Below are positions 26,828-36,428 of a stretch of DNA of 45,278 nucleotides, in pieces; the first letter of the stretch is position 1; each line of letters opens with the position of its first letter. A program made the translations under genes and the position numbers. The notes beneath the pieces are model-generated. The model ran no database searches. It saw only the letters and a program-made list of their open reading frames with translations, and was not told where the DNA came from. Origin of the DNA: Granulicatella seriolae (GTDB lineage: Bacteria; Bacillota; Bacilli; Lactobacillales; Aerococcaceae); NCBI RefSeq assembly GCF_024543085.1, contig NZ_JANHNZ010000012.1, positions 1 through 45,278 of the forward strand, written 5' to 3'.

Positions 26828-26879
26828 TTTCGTGCTAAAATGATAGATACATTTTAGCACGAAAGTTACATATATTCAA
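26828..26879 (-). promoter_or_regulatory. abiE promoter and inverted-repeat operator
   Basis: On the minus strand -35 TTGAAT (26879-26874), 17-base spacer, -10 TAAAAT (26856-26851). The perfect 14-base inverted repeat TTTCGTGCTAAAAT (26828-26841 and 26851-26864) covers the -10 and start site. AbiEi antitoxins bind such repeats cooperatively. Confidence 0.85.
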
Positions 26880-27047
26880 GTCGTCCTTGCAACCTCGTTT
26901 TTCAGAGAGGGTAAAATTTTCTATCACAGGGGGTGATTTTTCAAAGCTGAATTCTCTAAATTCCGAACAAGATACCCCTGAAATCAAGAAACCCTAGTTG
27001 TCGCTAGTCCCACAAACGCCTTTATATCTGTCTTTACACCCTTAATT

Positions 27048-27338
27048 TCATTGTATCAATTTGGTTGTACAAATATCCATTTTCTTTACTGCTTGTACTT
27101 TTTTACTGGAAGACAATAGGGTAAAAGAAACAGGCAAAAAGCTATTGCCATCACCCCATCCCAGTTGAAGAAAACGAAAGCCTTTTGATTTTTGTGCATT
27201 CGATTTTCTGGCAATAGCTGATACATTAAAGCGTTTGAAAAAATGATCGATGGATGACGAAATATCGTCCTTATTTGAATAATTTGATGGTATAATGGAT
27301 ATGGCATGAACAATCCTTGGTAGATGGTTTTTGAACAA
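27048..27338 (-). pseudogene. Transposase N-terminal fragment, IS4-like
   Basis: The segment IDHFFKRFNVSAIARKSNAQ, followed by KSKGFRFLQL, is the N-terminal signature of an IS4-type transposase common in lactic acid bacteria. After about 65 residues the match stops and an unrelated tail follows. The usual protein is over 400 residues long. Flanking stretches 26880-27047 and 27339-27626 show no gene; 27340-27400 (accaagctggagaggttcatgc ...) may be the element end. Confidence 0.55.
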
Positions 27339-27626
27339 CTCTATTTTACCAAGCTGGAGAGGTTCATGCTATTTTTATGGCGTAAAACTTAGGTATATCA
27401 AGGGTTAGACATGCTTTTTGATGTTTCAAGTTTTAGTTATATTGAAAAATGAATTTAAACAGATTGTTTTGTAATCCTTTGCCTTAATTTGCTTAGCTTC
27501 ATTCTTAATAAGGGGACTCTGTAACTAAGCCAAAATTTCCATTTCCCCACTCGATTTTTACCCAGTTTTGTGATATTCTTCTTTAGGTAGTACATGAATC
27601 AAATTCACAGTTAAGGGGGCTTTGGA

Positions 27627-28547
27627 ATGATCGAACTGATTGCAACAGTTGAATCCATCCAACAAGCAGAAGAATTATTGAAAGTAGGGATGGACTGCCT
27701 TTACTTCGGGGAGGACCAGTTTGGGCTACGTTTGCCAACATCCTTTACTAGACAAGAACAGAAAGAACTGACTGACCTAGCACACGCCTATGGTAAGAAG
27801 GTATCGGTAGCGGTTAATGCTATCTTTCATAATGATGGCATTGATTTGGTGCCAGAATACTTGGCGTTTTTAAAAGAAATTGGTGTGGATACCATTACGG
27901 TGGGAGACCCGGGGGTGGTGCAGATTATGAAGAATCCGGCACTCTTTATTCCCTACCGCTATGATGCACAAGTCGTTGTGACTAGCAGTAAACAAATCAA
28001 TTTCTGGGCTAATCGTGGGGCAGTTGCGGCGGTTGTGGCACGGGAAGTTCCGCGTCAGTCGCTGGAGATTCTGGCGGCGGAGTCTATGGTACCAGTGGAG
28101 GTCTTGGTCTATGGCGCAACCTGTATTCATCAATCCAGACGCCCTCTTTTGCAGAACTATTATAATTTTATTGAAAAAGACGACTCTGTCACTAAGGATA
28201 GGGGGCTCTTCTTGTCCGAACCCAAGAAGGACGAGACCCACTATTCTATCTATGAAGACCGTAACGGTACGCATATCTTTGCCTCCAATGACGTGCTTTT
28301 AGCGGCACACCTAGACGAGCTAGAGGGCATGAAGGTTGCTCAATGGAAGCTGGAGGGCATCTTTTCGCCCGGTCAGAACTTTGTCGACATTGCTAGCCTA
28401 TTCGCCAAAGCACGAGACGCCATCCAAGCCGGCAAATGGAGCCAAGAAGATGGACTAGCCTTAGAAGAACAAGTCAGACAGTTGCATCCACCAGTTCGTG
28501 AGTTGGATACAGGGTTCTATTTGCTAGACCCAAGCATTGTCAAATAA
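27627..28547 (+). CDS. trhP1: U32 peptidase-like tRNA hydroxylation protein, TrhP1 (YrrN-like)
   Basis: 306 residues of the U32 family, short form. The TIM-barrel-like start is MIELIATVESIQQAEELL, followed by the GMDCLYFGEDQFGLRLP segment. At the family signature it reads VPVEVLVYGATCIHQSRRPLL and lacks the later cysteines, as in YrrN of Bacillus. The YrrN/YrrO pair (TrhP1/TrhP2) carries out prephenate-dependent hydroxylation of wobble uridine in tRNA (ho5U). The ATG at 27627 follows AAGGGGGC. It lies 19 bases before trhP2, so the two form an operon. Confidence 0.87.
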   Translation: MIELIATVESIQQAEELLKVGMDCLYFGEDQFGLRLPTSFTRQEQKELTDLAHAYGKKVSVAVNAIFHNDGIDLVPEYLAFLKEIGVDTITVGDPGVVQIMKNPALFIPYRYDAQVVVTSSKQINFWANRGAVAAVVAREVPRQSLEILAAESMVPVEVLVYGATCIHQSRRPLLQNYYNFIEKDDSVTKDRGLFLSEPKKDETHYSIYEDRNGTHIFASNDVLLAAHLDELEGMKVAQWKLEGIFSPGQNFVDIASLFAKARDAIQAGKWSQEDGLALEEQVRQLHPPVRELDTGFYLLDPSIVK

Positions 28548-28566
28548 GGGAGAGAGGAGCTTGAAT

Positions 28567-29844
28567 ATGAAAACAGAAGAACTAGAAAAACAAGTAAGTA
28601 ATGAAACTGAAACCAAACGCAAAAAACCAGAAGTGCTTGCTCCTGGTGGTACTTTGGAAAAGATGAAGACCGCCATCCTTTATGGGGCAGATGCCTGTTA
28701 TATTGGTGGAGAAGCGTACGGCTTGCGTAGTCGTGCGGGGAATTTTGATTACACTGAAATGCAAGAAGCGGTTGACTTTGCCCATGAACATGGAGCTAAG
28801 GTCTATGTGGCGGCTAACATGGTGACGCATGAGGGAGACGAACATGGTGCTGGAGACTTTTTCCGTTCCATTCGCGATATTGGTGTCGATGCGGTTTTAA
28901 TCTCAGATGCTGCCTTGATGGATATTTGTGTGAGCCAAGCACCCGGTTTGCCAATCCATTTGTCTACTCAGGCTTCAGCAACCAACTACCAAACCTTGAA
29001 TTTCTGGAAAGATGAGGGTCTGGAGCGTGTCGTCTTAGCACGTGAAGTCTCTCTGGAAGAAATTCAGGAAATGAATGAGAATGTGGACGTAGAGATTGAA
29101 GCCTTTATTCATGGGGCTATGTGTATTTCTTATTCAGGGCGCTGTGTTCTATCCAACCACATGTCTCATCGAGATGCTAACCGTGGTGGCTGTGCCCAAT
29201 CTTGTCGCTGGAAGTATGGTCTCTTTGATATGCCATTTGCCGGGGAACACTCGCCTGTTGGGGCTGGTGAAGAGGGGATTGATGAACCTTTTTCTATGAG
29301 CGCGGTGGATTTGTCTATGATTCATCATATTCCAGACCTTGTGGAAGCCGGGATTGATAGCTTGAAGATTGAGGGCCGGATGAAGTCCATCCATTACGTG
29401 TCAACGGTGGCAAATGTCTACCGGGCAGCGGTGGATAGCTATTGTGAGGATCCGGAAAATTATGTATTAAAAGAGGAGTGGGTGGATGAGTTGTGGAAGG
29501 TTGCCCAACGTGAATTGGCGACTGGGTTCTACTACCACATTCCTACCGAAGAAGAGCAGCTGTTTGGGGTGAGACGTAAGATTCCACGTTATGGTTTTAT
29601 CGGTCAAGTTCTAGACTATGACCCAGAAACCCAGATTGCTACTGTACAACAACGCAATAACTTCAGCAAGCACGACACTATTGAGTTCTATGGACCGGGT
29701 ATGCGTCATTTTGAGCAGACCTTGGATGAGCTGTGGGATGAAGATGGTCAAGAGATTGACGTGGCACCACATGCTATGATGATTTGTAAGATGAAAGTGG
29801 ATCAACCAGTCAAACCGCTGGACATGATTCGTAAACAGAAATAA
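28567..29844 (+). CDS. trhP2: U32 peptidase-like tRNA hydroxylation protein, TrhP2 (YrrO-like)
   Basis: 425 residues from the ATG at 28567 (GAGGAG seven bases upstream). The U32 signature is EAFIHGAMCISYSGRCVLSN, with further cysteines in NRGGCAQSCRW that probably bind an iron-sulfur cluster with the first two. The C-terminal part has the RKIPRYGFIGQVLDYDPET beta-barrel domain typical of the long form. It acts with TrhP1 on tRNA wobble U34. A terminator at 29871 ends the operon. The methylating partner TrmR appears to be encoded at 44361. Confidence 0.9.
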   Translation: MKTEELEKQVSNETETKRKKPEVLAPGGTLEKMKTAILYGADACYIGGEAYGLRSRAGNFDYTEMQEAVDFAHEHGAKVYVAANMVTHEGDEHGAGDFFRSIRDIGVDAVLISDAALMDICVSQAPGLPIHLSTQASATNYQTLNFWKDEGLERVVLAREVSLEEIQEMNENVDVEIEAFIHGAMCISYSGRCVLSNHMSHRDANRGGCAQSCRWKYGLFDMPFAGEHSPVGAGEEGIDEPFSMSAVDLSMIHHIPDLVEAGIDSLKIEGRMKSIHYVSTVANVYRAAVDSYCEDPENYVLKEEWVDELWKVAQRELATGFYYHIPTEEEQLFGVRRKIPRYGFIGQVLDYDPETQIATVQQRNNFSKHDTIEFYGPGMRHFEQTLDELWDEDGQEIDVAPHAMMICKMKVDQPVKPLDMIRKQK

Positions 29845-29870
29845 GACGTAATCAGTAGTGGATTTTTTAT

Positions 29871-29910
29871 GACTATGGTACATTATAGATGTATCATAGT
29901 CTTTTTTGTT
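29871..29910 (+). terminator. Terminator of the trhP operon
   Basis: GACTATGGTACAT and ATGTATCATAGTC form a 13-base stem with one mismatch, followed by TTTTTTG. Confidence 0.9.
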
Positions 29911-29925
29911 TGAGGAGGGTTTGAC

Positions 29926-30678
29926 GTGAAAAAAGTCTTAATTGTTGATGATGAACAGAGTATTTTAACTCTTTTGCTGTTTAACTTAGAAAAAGAAGGC
30001 TATCAAGTGGACCAAGCGCAAGACGGGCAAGCGGGTTTGGACTTGGCCTTGAACAATGCCTATGACTTTATTATTTTGGATTTGATGATGCCTAAGTTGG
30101 ATGGGATTGAGGTCTGCAAACGACTGAGGCAAGAACATGTGGATACGCCGGTTTTGATTTTGACGGCTAAGGATGATGAGTTTGATAAGATTATTGGTCT
30201 GGAATTAGGGGCGGATGATTATATGATCAAGCCCTTTAGCCCAAGAGAGGTGTTGGCACGCATGAAGGCCATTCTCAGACGCTATGACAAGAGTGAAGCC
30301 AAGCAGGTAAAAGCCACAGAGGCAACGTCACCAGATGCAGACCTAGGTCAAGAGGAAGAGGTCTTACAGGCTGGCAAATTAACCATTTACCCAGAACGGT
30401 ATGAGGTTTTGGTTGGACAGGACTTGATTGACCTGACGCCAAAAGAGTTTGAGCTATTGGTCTATATGGTCAAGCGCCAAGACCGTACACTGAGCCGAGA
30501 ACGTCTCTTGGATGCGGTTTGGAATTTTGATTATAGTGGCGAGACTAGGATTGTGGATGTGCATATTGGTCATTTACGTGAAAAAATTGAAGTCAATACT
30601 AAGAAACCGGACTATATCAAGACGGTAAGAGGGTTTGGTTACAAATTCGAGGTGCCTCAAGATGAGATTAATTCCTAG
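29926..30678 (+). CDS. phoP: OmpR/PhoP-family response regulator
   Basis: 250 residues from a GTG start with GAGGAGGG upstream. The receiver domain (1-120) has DDE, the phosphoacceptor Asp in FIILDLMMPKLDG, and the conserved K in MIKPFSP. An unusually long, acidic linker (about 128-155, SEAKQVKATEATSPDADLGQ) leads to the winged-helix domain ending in IKTVRGFGYKFEVP. It overlaps the sensor kinase gene by 17 bases. Its place upstream of a Pho-box-like site and the pst genes indicates phosphate-starvation control; the symbol rests on that context. Confidence 0.88.
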   Translation: MKKVLIVDDEQSILTLLLFNLEKEGYQVDQAQDGQAGLDLALNNAYDFIILDLMMPKLDGIEVCKRLRQEHVDTPVLILTAKDDEFDKIIGLELGADDYMIKPFSPREVLARMKAILRRYDKSEAKQVKATEATSPDADLGQEEEVLQAGKLTIYPERYEVLVGQDLIDLTPKEFELLVYMVKRQDRTLSRERLLDAVWNFDYSGETRIVDVHIGHLREKIEVNTKKPDYIKTVRGFGYKFEVPQDEINS

Positions 30679-32065
30679 AAGGATTATTGCGGTAGCAACG
30701 GCTGTTGTTGTGGGCTTGATGCTGGCTATTATCTTCTTGCAGTTTGTTCCGGTTACTATTGAGGAGATTTCTCTCAGAGAGCTCTTGATTATTCTTTTGA
30801 CCATCCTCATGGTGGTTTTTGGGGTGGCTTATTACCTGATTGAGTCGGGCAACCAACCCGTTTCCGAGATTCTTAAGGTGATTGATGATTTGGCTAATAG
30901 TCGCTATAGTGCCAGGTATTATGGTGCCAAGTACGCCAAAGAGGATGAATTGGGCGGCAAGATAAATTCGCTAGCCACAAAACTGCAACGCAAAACCCAA
31001 CAGCTGCACATGGATGAAGAAAAGCTGGCGGCACTGGTGGATCACTTGATTATTGGGGTGTTCCTCTTGGACAAAAAGGGGGTCATTACCTTGACCAATC
31101 CAGCTTCACAAAGTTTTTTTGCCGATATGGATGGTCTAGAGGGCAGACGCTATATTGATCTGTCTAGAAGTTATGGCTTACTGCAACTGATTGACCTAGC
31201 TTACGACAGTTTGCAGATGCAACATTCAGAAATCTATATGTATTACCCCCAAGAGAAAATCATTGATGTCAATGTGATTCCTGTCATTAACGAAGAAGGA
31301 CAACTAGACCAAGTCATTGTCTTGCTCTATGATATTTCGGAAATCCGGCGACTAGAAAAAGTGCGTTCCGAATTTGTAGCTAATGCGTCGCATGAATTGC
31401 GGACTCCAGTGACGGCGCTACAAGGCTTTTCGGAGACTTTGTTGGATGGCGCTATGGATGATCCAGAGTTGCTGAGGAAGTTCTTGGGCATTATCCACAA
31501 GGAAAGCGTGCGCTTAGACCGATTGATTAACGATATCTTGCAATTGTCTAAGCTAGAACAAAAAGCAGCGCCGCTTAAATCAGAAGTCTTTGATGTACGG
31601 GAGTTGATTCAAGAACACTCGGACTTGGTTATTAGCCGGGCTAGAGACAAAAAGCTGCGTTGGGTTATTGATGGGGCGCAGAGCCAGTCTTATAAAGGGG
31701 ATAAGCAACGTTTGGGGCAGATTATTTCTAACCTCATGACCAATGCCATCAACTACACCGATGAGGGTGGCACGGTGACAACCAGCTTGAGCCAAGACGC
31801 AGAGGGTATCCATATTGCCATTAAGGACACAGGGATTGGCATTCCCGAAAAAGATTTAGAGAGGATATTCGAGCGCTTTTACCGAGTGGACAAGGCCCGA
31901 AGCAGCAATACTGGTGGGACAGGCTTAGGGCTATCTATTGTGAAAAACCTGGCCCACTCCATGGGAGCTAGCATTAGTGTTGACAGCCATTTAGGCAAAG
32001 GATCAACCTTTACTATCCACCTACCCATACGAAATGAAACGAATGCAAACGATCAGGAACTTTGA
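30662..32065 (+). CDS. phoR: Membrane sensor histidine kinase, PhoR-like
   Basis: 467 residues from the ATG at 30662 (GAGGT upstream). Two membrane helices (about 7-29 and 38-58) are close together, so almost no extracellular sensor exists. Then come a HAMP-like region, a PAS domain (LAALVDHLIIGVFLLDKKGV), HisKA with SHELRTPVTAL (phosphorylated His), and HATPase with N box NLMTNAINY, DTGIGIP and GTGLGLSIV. The minimal outside loop fits signal input through the Pst transporter and PhoU, as proposed for other PhoR proteins. Confidence 0.9.
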   Translation: MRLIPRRIIAVATAVVVGLMLAIIFLQFVPVTIEEISLRELLIILLTILMVVFGVAYYLIESGNQPVSEILKVIDDLANSRYSARYYGAKYAKEDELGGKINSLATKLQRKTQQLHMDEEKLAALVDHLIIGVFLLDKKGVITLTNPASQSFFADMDGLEGRRYIDLSRSYGLLQLIDLAYDSLQMQHSEIYMYYPQEKIIDVNVIPVINEEGQLDQVIVLLYDISEIRRLEKVRSEFVANASHELRTPVTALQGFSETLLDGAMDDPELLRKFLGIIHKESVRLDRLINDILQLSKLEQKAAPLKSEVFDVRELIQEHSDLVISRARDKKLRWVIDGAQSQSYKGDKQRLGQIISNLMTNAINYTDEGGTVTTSLSQDAEGIHIAIKDTGIGIPEKDLERIFERFYRVDKARSSNTGGTGLGLSIVKNLAHSMGASISVDSHLGKGSTFTIHLPIRNETNANDQEL

Positions 32066-32089
32066 AAATTTTCAGAGTTTCTGGTCGTC

Positions 32090-32140
32090 TTTACATAATC
32101 TTTACAATAACCTGTATTTGAAATTTACAAAGGCTTGTTA
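32090..32140 (+). promoter_or_regulatory. Pho-box-like direct repeats upstream of pstS
   Basis: TTTACA at 32090 and 32101, a weaker CTGTAT at 32112, TTTACA at 32124 and TTGTTA at 32135, an 11-12-base period. This matches the TT(A/T/C)ACA repeats with about five-base spacers bound by phosphorylated PhoP in Gram-positive bacteria. It lies 55 bases before pstS, right after the kinase gene. Confidence 0.75.
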
Positions 32141-32194
32141 AGATGAAGATGTAAGAAAACATTAAATCTTCCAAAAAGGGTGGTATAAAACATT

Positions 32195-33097
32195 ATGAAA
32201 TTTTCGAAGTTGCCTAAAGTACTTTTCTCGGTCGTAGCAGGCTTGACCTTAGTCGCATGTGGAAACAATGCAGGAGAATCATCATCAACATCATCAACAG
32301 CAACAACTCCAACAAGTCTAACAGGAGATATTGGCGTTGTTTCTCGTGAAGATGGCTCAGGAACACGTGGAGCATTTGTAGAAATTACTGGTGTTTTAAC
32401 CAAAGAAGGCGACAAAGAAACTGACAAAACAACTAAAACAGCTGTTATCCAAAACGGAACAGAAGGCGTCTTGTCAACCGTAGCCGGAGATAAATTCGCT
32501 ATCGGCTACATTTCCCTAGGTTCATTGAATGATACGGTTAGAGCAGTCCCAATCGAAGGTGTTGAACCGACTTCAGCCACTGTATTAGACAAAACCTACA
32601 AATTACAACGTCCATTTAACATCGCTTGGAAAGGTGAATTGAAGGAAGTTGCTAAAGACTTTGTGGACTTTATCCACTCAAAACAAGGGCAAGAAATCGC
32701 TGTTGCCAACAAATATGTTGAAGCCAAAGTAGATGGCGCAGAATACACCGCATCAGGTAAAAGCGGAAAAATCTCTGTCGTAGGGTCAACCTCTGTTTCC
32801 CCACTAATGGAAAAATTCGCAGAAGCTTACCGTAAATTGAACCCAGACGTGACTATTGACATCACATCTAATGGATCATCAGCAGGCATGACCGCAGCTA
32901 TGGAAGGCACAGCTGACATCGGAATGGCATCAAGAGAATTAAAAGACTCAGAAAAAGCAGCCCTAAACTCAGACGCCATCGCCCTAGACGGAATCGCCCT
33001 AGTCGTAAACAAAGCAAACGGCATAGAAAGCCTAACCCTAGAACAAGTAAAAGAAATCTACACAGGAGAAATCACAAGCTGGGAAGAAATCAAATAG
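32195..33097 (+). CDS. pstS: Phosphate-binding lipoprotein PstS, circularly permuted
   Basis: 300 residues. The lipoprotein signal peptide ends in LTLVAC (Cys23), followed by a Ser/Thr-rich linker. The order of the two halves is swapped relative to common PstS: first GDIGVVSREDGSGTRGAFVE ... IGYISLGSLND ... LQRPFNI ... FIHSKQGQE, then GKISVVGSTSVSPLMEKFAE ... ITSNGSSAGMTAAMEGTADIGMASREL. Both phosphate-loop motifs (SREDGSGTR and VGSTSVSP) are intact. I recall streptococcal PstS proteins with the same order. It is separated from pstC by 877 bases of repeats. Confidence 0.92.
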   Translation: MKFSKLPKVLFSVVAGLTLVACGNNAGESSSTSSTATTPTSLTGDIGVVSREDGSGTRGAFVEITGVLTKEGDKETDKTTKTAVIQNGTEGVLSTVAGDKFAIGYISLGSLNDTVRAVPIEGVEPTSATVLDKTYKLQRPFNIAWKGELKEVAKDFVDFIHSKQGQEIAVANKYVEAKVDGAEYTASGKSGKISVVGSTSVSPLMEKFAEAYRKLNPDVTIDITSNGSSAGMTAAMEGTADIGMASRELKDSEKAALNSDAIALDGIALVVNKANGIESLTLEQVKEIYTGEITSWEEIK

Positions 33098-33590
33098 AGC
33101 GTGAGGGCGACTGCCCAGCTATGACAGGATTTTAGGAAATTTTTACGGAAGTGTCAAAGACACTGGAGAAAAATTTATCTAAATCCCGAATAGCTAGGAG
33201 CCCGAACGCGTTTAAGACAGAGCGAGAGGGGTAGCGATTAGGGCTGTAGAAATTTAGGGGATTTTACGGAAGCCTTGCAAAGGCTGTAGAAAATCCATCT
33301 AATTTCATAAGCCCTGCTACACCGAACGCGTTTAAAATCAGAGCGAGAGCTTGGGCGTTTATACCCGACAGGATTTTAGGAAATTCCACGGAAGCCTTGC
33401 AAAGGCTGTAGGGAATTTATCTAAATCCCAAGGGTATGCCGAAGCGAACGCGTTTAAGACAGAGCGAGAGGGGTAGCGATTAGGGCTGTAGAAATTTAGG
33501 GGATTTTACGAAAGCCTTGCAAAGGCTGTAGAAAAACCATCTAATTTCATAAGCCCTGCTACACCGAACGCGTTTACGGAGCCTCACCAC
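33098..33590 (+). repeat. F3 array: four hairpin units between pstS and pstC
   Basis: The sequence GAACGCGTTTA recurs at 33204, 33324, 33446 and 33566, a 120-122-base period. Each unit is a long imperfect hairpin, for example GGGCTGTAGAAATTTAG ... CTAATTTCATAAGCCC. Units 2 and 4 are almost identical; units 1 and 3 share the segment AGGATTTTAGGAAATT. Between hairpins lies AGAGCGAGAG. No credible gene is present. Confidence 0.88.
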
Positions 33591-33629
33591 TAAGAAAAAA
33601 TCCCAGCACCATATCCGTCCCCACAAGCC

Positions 33630-33802
33630 CAAAAAGAGTCTCTAGCTCCTGAGTCGGAAATAACGGTGAAGGAGCATAGCTGACGCACAGTGGCTGTTTC
33701 GGCTTCAGCCGATCTACAGCCACGTAGACAGCTAAGCCGGAAGACCAAGGCTTACGGCGGTGCCACCGTTCTCATTTCCGACTCAGGAGCTAGAGACTCG
33801 AG
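33630..33802. mobile_element. F1 foldback element, copy j
   Basis: Stem TCTCTAGCTCCTGAGTCGGA (33639-33658) pairs perfectly with TCCGACTCAGGAGCTAGAGA (33777-33796). The core is in the same orientation as copy a. The rest of the gap to pstC (33803-33974) shows no gene. Confidence 0.85.
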
Positions 33803-33974
33803 TATAACATCCAACCTAAAAGGCTGGCCTAGTTGTCAGCTTTTTTATGCGTATTAGAACTACCAACTAGCTCGCCACCACCTATACGACCACAAACCAC
33901 TTATTCTTAAAGGTTGGCGAGCATTACATAAACCCAGCCGCACCGGTCAAAAGTTTATCAAAGGAGCAAAACGT

Positions 33975-34832
33975 ATGAACAAACAAAAAGTCCTTGAAAA
34001 ATCGATGGAAGGCGTCTTTCTCATCAGCGCTCTCATGTCGGTTATTGCCATTATCGTCATCTGTATCTTTATGTTTATCAATGGTGTCCCGTTTATCTTC
34101 AAATACGGCATCAGTAATTTTTTACTAGGCACAGACTGGTCGCCATCCAACGTACCAGCCAGCTATGGCATCCTGCCAATGATATTAGGCTCATTTGCCA
34201 TCACCTTGGGCGCCATCATCGTAGGTGTTCCAACTGGTATTTTCACAGCTGTTTTCCTAACACATTTCTGCCCGGACTGGCTCTACCGTTTCTTGAAACC
34301 GGCCGTTAGCCTGATGGCAGCTATCCCGTCCATCGTCTACGGATTTTTTGGCTTGCAACTCCTAGTACCCGCCATGCGTATCTTCGGTGGAAATGGGATG
34401 AGCATCCTAACCGCTTCTATCCTACTAGGAATTATGATTCTGCCGACCGTTATTACCTTGTCTGAGTCATCCATTAGAGCGGTGCCCAGCGTATACTATA
34501 ACGGGAGTGTTGCTCTAGGCGCCACTCACGAGCGTACCGTTATGAGAGTTGTCCTGCCAGCTGCCAAATCAGGTGTCATTTCTTCTATTATATTGGGAAT
34601 CGGTCGAGCAATCGGTGAAACCATGGCCGTCATCCTTGTTGCCGGTAACCAACCATTAATCCCACGTGGCTTGACCAAAGGGGTTCGGACCATGACCACC
34701 AATATCGTTTTGGAAATGGCCTATGCTGCTGGTGAACATAGAGACGCCTTAATTGCGACAGCAGTTGTGCTCTTTATATTCATCCTAATCATCAATGGTA
34801 TCTTTGCCTACATCAAACGGAGGGACAGATAA
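33975..34832 (+). CDS. pstC: Phosphate ABC transporter permease PstC
   Basis: 285 residues with six membrane helices. The permease loop is ALGATHERTVMRVVLPAAKSG (the EAA-like motif), followed by GIGRAIGETMAVILVAGN, the Pst-specific G-R-A-x-G-E-T motif. The ATG at 33975 follows AAAGGAG. The stop overlaps the pstA start (TAATG). It forms the channel with PstA and is energised by PstB. Confidence 0.95.
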   Translation: MNKQKVLEKSMEGVFLISALMSVIAIIVICIFMFINGVPFIFKYGISNFLLGTDWSPSNVPASYGILPMILGSFAITLGAIIVGVPTGIFTAVFLTHFCPDWLYRFLKPAVSLMAAIPSIVYGFFGLQLLVPAMRIFGGNGMSILTASILLGIMILPTVITLSESSIRAVPSVYYNGSVALGATHERTVMRVVLPAAKSGVISSIILGIGRAIGETMAVILVAGNQPLIPRGLTKGVRTMTTNIVLEMAYAAGEHRDALIATAVVLFIFILIINGIFAYIKRRDR

Positions 34833-35650
34833 TGAGTAAATACATTACACGATTTTTCATCTATACTTTTTCAGCCTTAGCATTTGGCTCCTTGCTCTTT
34901 ATCATTGGTTTTATCCTTTGGAATGGTGTGCCGAGCCTGACCCCATCCTTGTTTGAGTGGGAATACAATAGTACCAACGTTTCCTTAATGCCAGCTATCG
35001 TCACCACCTTAATTTTAGTCGGTGTTTCCCTTTTGATTGCAACGCCGATCGGTATTTTCACTGGTTTCTACCTAGTGGAATATGCTAAACGTGGCTCCAA
35101 AACCGTCGAAATCATTCGGATTGCCGCTGATACTTTGGCAGGGATTCCTTCTATTGTCTTTGGTTTATTTGGGATGCTATTCTTTGTTATTTTCCTTGGC
35201 TTCCAGTATTCTTTATTAGCAGGGATTTTTACTTCCGTTATCATGGTCTTGCCAGTCATCATTCGTGCCACAGAAGAGGGACTGATTTCTGTCAACGACT
35301 CTCTTCGCCAAGCTAGCTTTGGTCTTGGTGCAGGCAAGTTACGAACCATTTTTAGAATTGTTTTGCCGGTAGCTATGCCGGGAATCTTATCCGGCGTCAT
35401 TTTGGCGATTGGTCGTATTGTTGGTGAAACAGCAGCTTTGATGTACACTTTAGGAACTTCGACCAACATGCCGACCAGTTTGATGTCATCCGGACGCTCG
35501 CTAGCTTTGCACATGTACGTCCTATCCAGTGAAGGGATGCACGTCAAAGAATCTTATGCGACAGGGGTTATCTTGATTATTATCGTCTTAATCATCAACT
35601 TTACCTCCACCTTCCTGTCCAACAAACTTACAAAAGGAGCCAACAAATAA
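34832..35650 (+). CDS. pstA: Phosphate ABC transporter permease PstA
   Basis: 272 residues, six membrane helices. Loop [24 protein letters not shown] and the motif [17 protein letters not shown] are characteristic. Start and stop overlap with pstC and pstB by one base each (TAATG), so the three genes are tightly coupled. It pairs with PstC in the membrane. Confidence 0.95.
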   Translation: MSKYITRFFIYTFSALAFGSLLFIIGFILWNGVPSLTPSLFEWEYNSTNVSLMPAIVTTLILVGVSLLIATPIGIFTGFYLVEYAKRGSKTVEIIRIAADTLAGIPSIVFGLFGMLFFVIFLGFQYSLLAGIFTSVIMVLPVIIRATEEGLISVNDSLRQASFGLGAGKLRTIFRIVLPVAMPGILSGVILAIGRIVGETAALMYTLGTSTNMPTSLMSSGRSLALHMYVLSSEGMHVKESYATGVILIIIVLIINFTSTFLSNKLTKGANK

Positions 35651-36402
35651 TGAGTAAAATGAGCATCCAAAACATGAACCTCTTTTACGGAGACTTTCAA
35701 GCCCTAAAAAACGTCAACATGGAAATTCAAGAAAAGGAGATTACCGCCTTTATCGGACCTTCCGGCTGCGGCAAATCAACCCTACTCAAATCCCTAAACC
35801 GCATGAATGACCTCGTGCCAAACTGTCGTATCGAAGGAACACTTCTCTTAGATGGGCAAAATTTCTACGACAAAAATTATGACGTTAACCTACTAAGAAA
35901 ACGTGTGGGAATGGTCTTCCAACAACCAAACCCATTTCCAATGTCTATCTACGACAATATTGCTTATGGACCAAGAACCCATGGTATCAAGGATAAGGCT
36001 ACTTTGGACGAGATTGTGGAGAAAAGCCTACGTGGCGCGGCCATCTGGGACGAAGTAAAGGATAGCTTGAAAAAGAATGCCTTACAAGTTTCCGGTGGCC
36101 AGCAACAACGTCTATGTATTGCTCGTGCCTTGGCGGTGGAACCAGAAGTCCTCTTAATGGACGAGCCAACATCAGCTCTTGACCCCATTTCCACGTCTAA
36201 AATTGAAGAACTTGCACAAACCTTGAAGGACCGGTACACTATTGTTATGGTAACCCACAATATGCAGCAGGCCGCTCGTGTATCTGACAAGACAGCCTTT
36301 TTCCTAGTTGGGGAAGTCTGCGAATTTGGCAATACCGACCAAATATTTACCAATCCACAAGACAAACGCACAGAAGACTATATTTCTGGTCGTTTTGGCT
36401 AG
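35650..36402 (+). CDS. pstB: Phosphate ABC transporter ATPase PstB
   Basis: 250 residues. Walker [10 protein letters not shown] (about residues 34-42), Q-loop [15 protein letters not shown] (the PNPFP motif is specific to PstB), signature [15 protein letters not shown], Walker [13 protein letters not shown], and H-loop [13 protein letters not shown]. Fully standard. It powers PstCA and is followed 27 bases later by phoU. Confidence 0.97.
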   Translation: MSKMSIQNMNLFYGDFQALKNVNMEIQEKEITAFIGPSGCGKSTLLKSLNRMNDLVPNCRIEGTLLLDGQNFYDKNYDVNLLRKRVGMVFQQPNPFPMSIYDNIAYGPRTHGIKDKATLDEIVEKSLRGAAIWDEVKDSLKKNALQVSGGQQQRLCIARALAVEPEVLLMDEPTSALDPISTSKIEELAQTLKDRYTIVMVTHNMQQAARVSDKTAFFLVGEVCEFGNTDQIFTNPQDKRTEDYISGRFG

Positions 36403-36428
36403 ACCACACAGACGAAAGGAAGAAGACC

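Noticed and set aside
33098-33590. F3 array as CRISPR or as coding repeats
   Set aside because: Units are 120-base hairpins with no unique spacers, and no frame stays open through them.
35068-35547. Open frame antisense to pstA
   Set aside because: Shadow of the conserved permease; no ribosome binding site.
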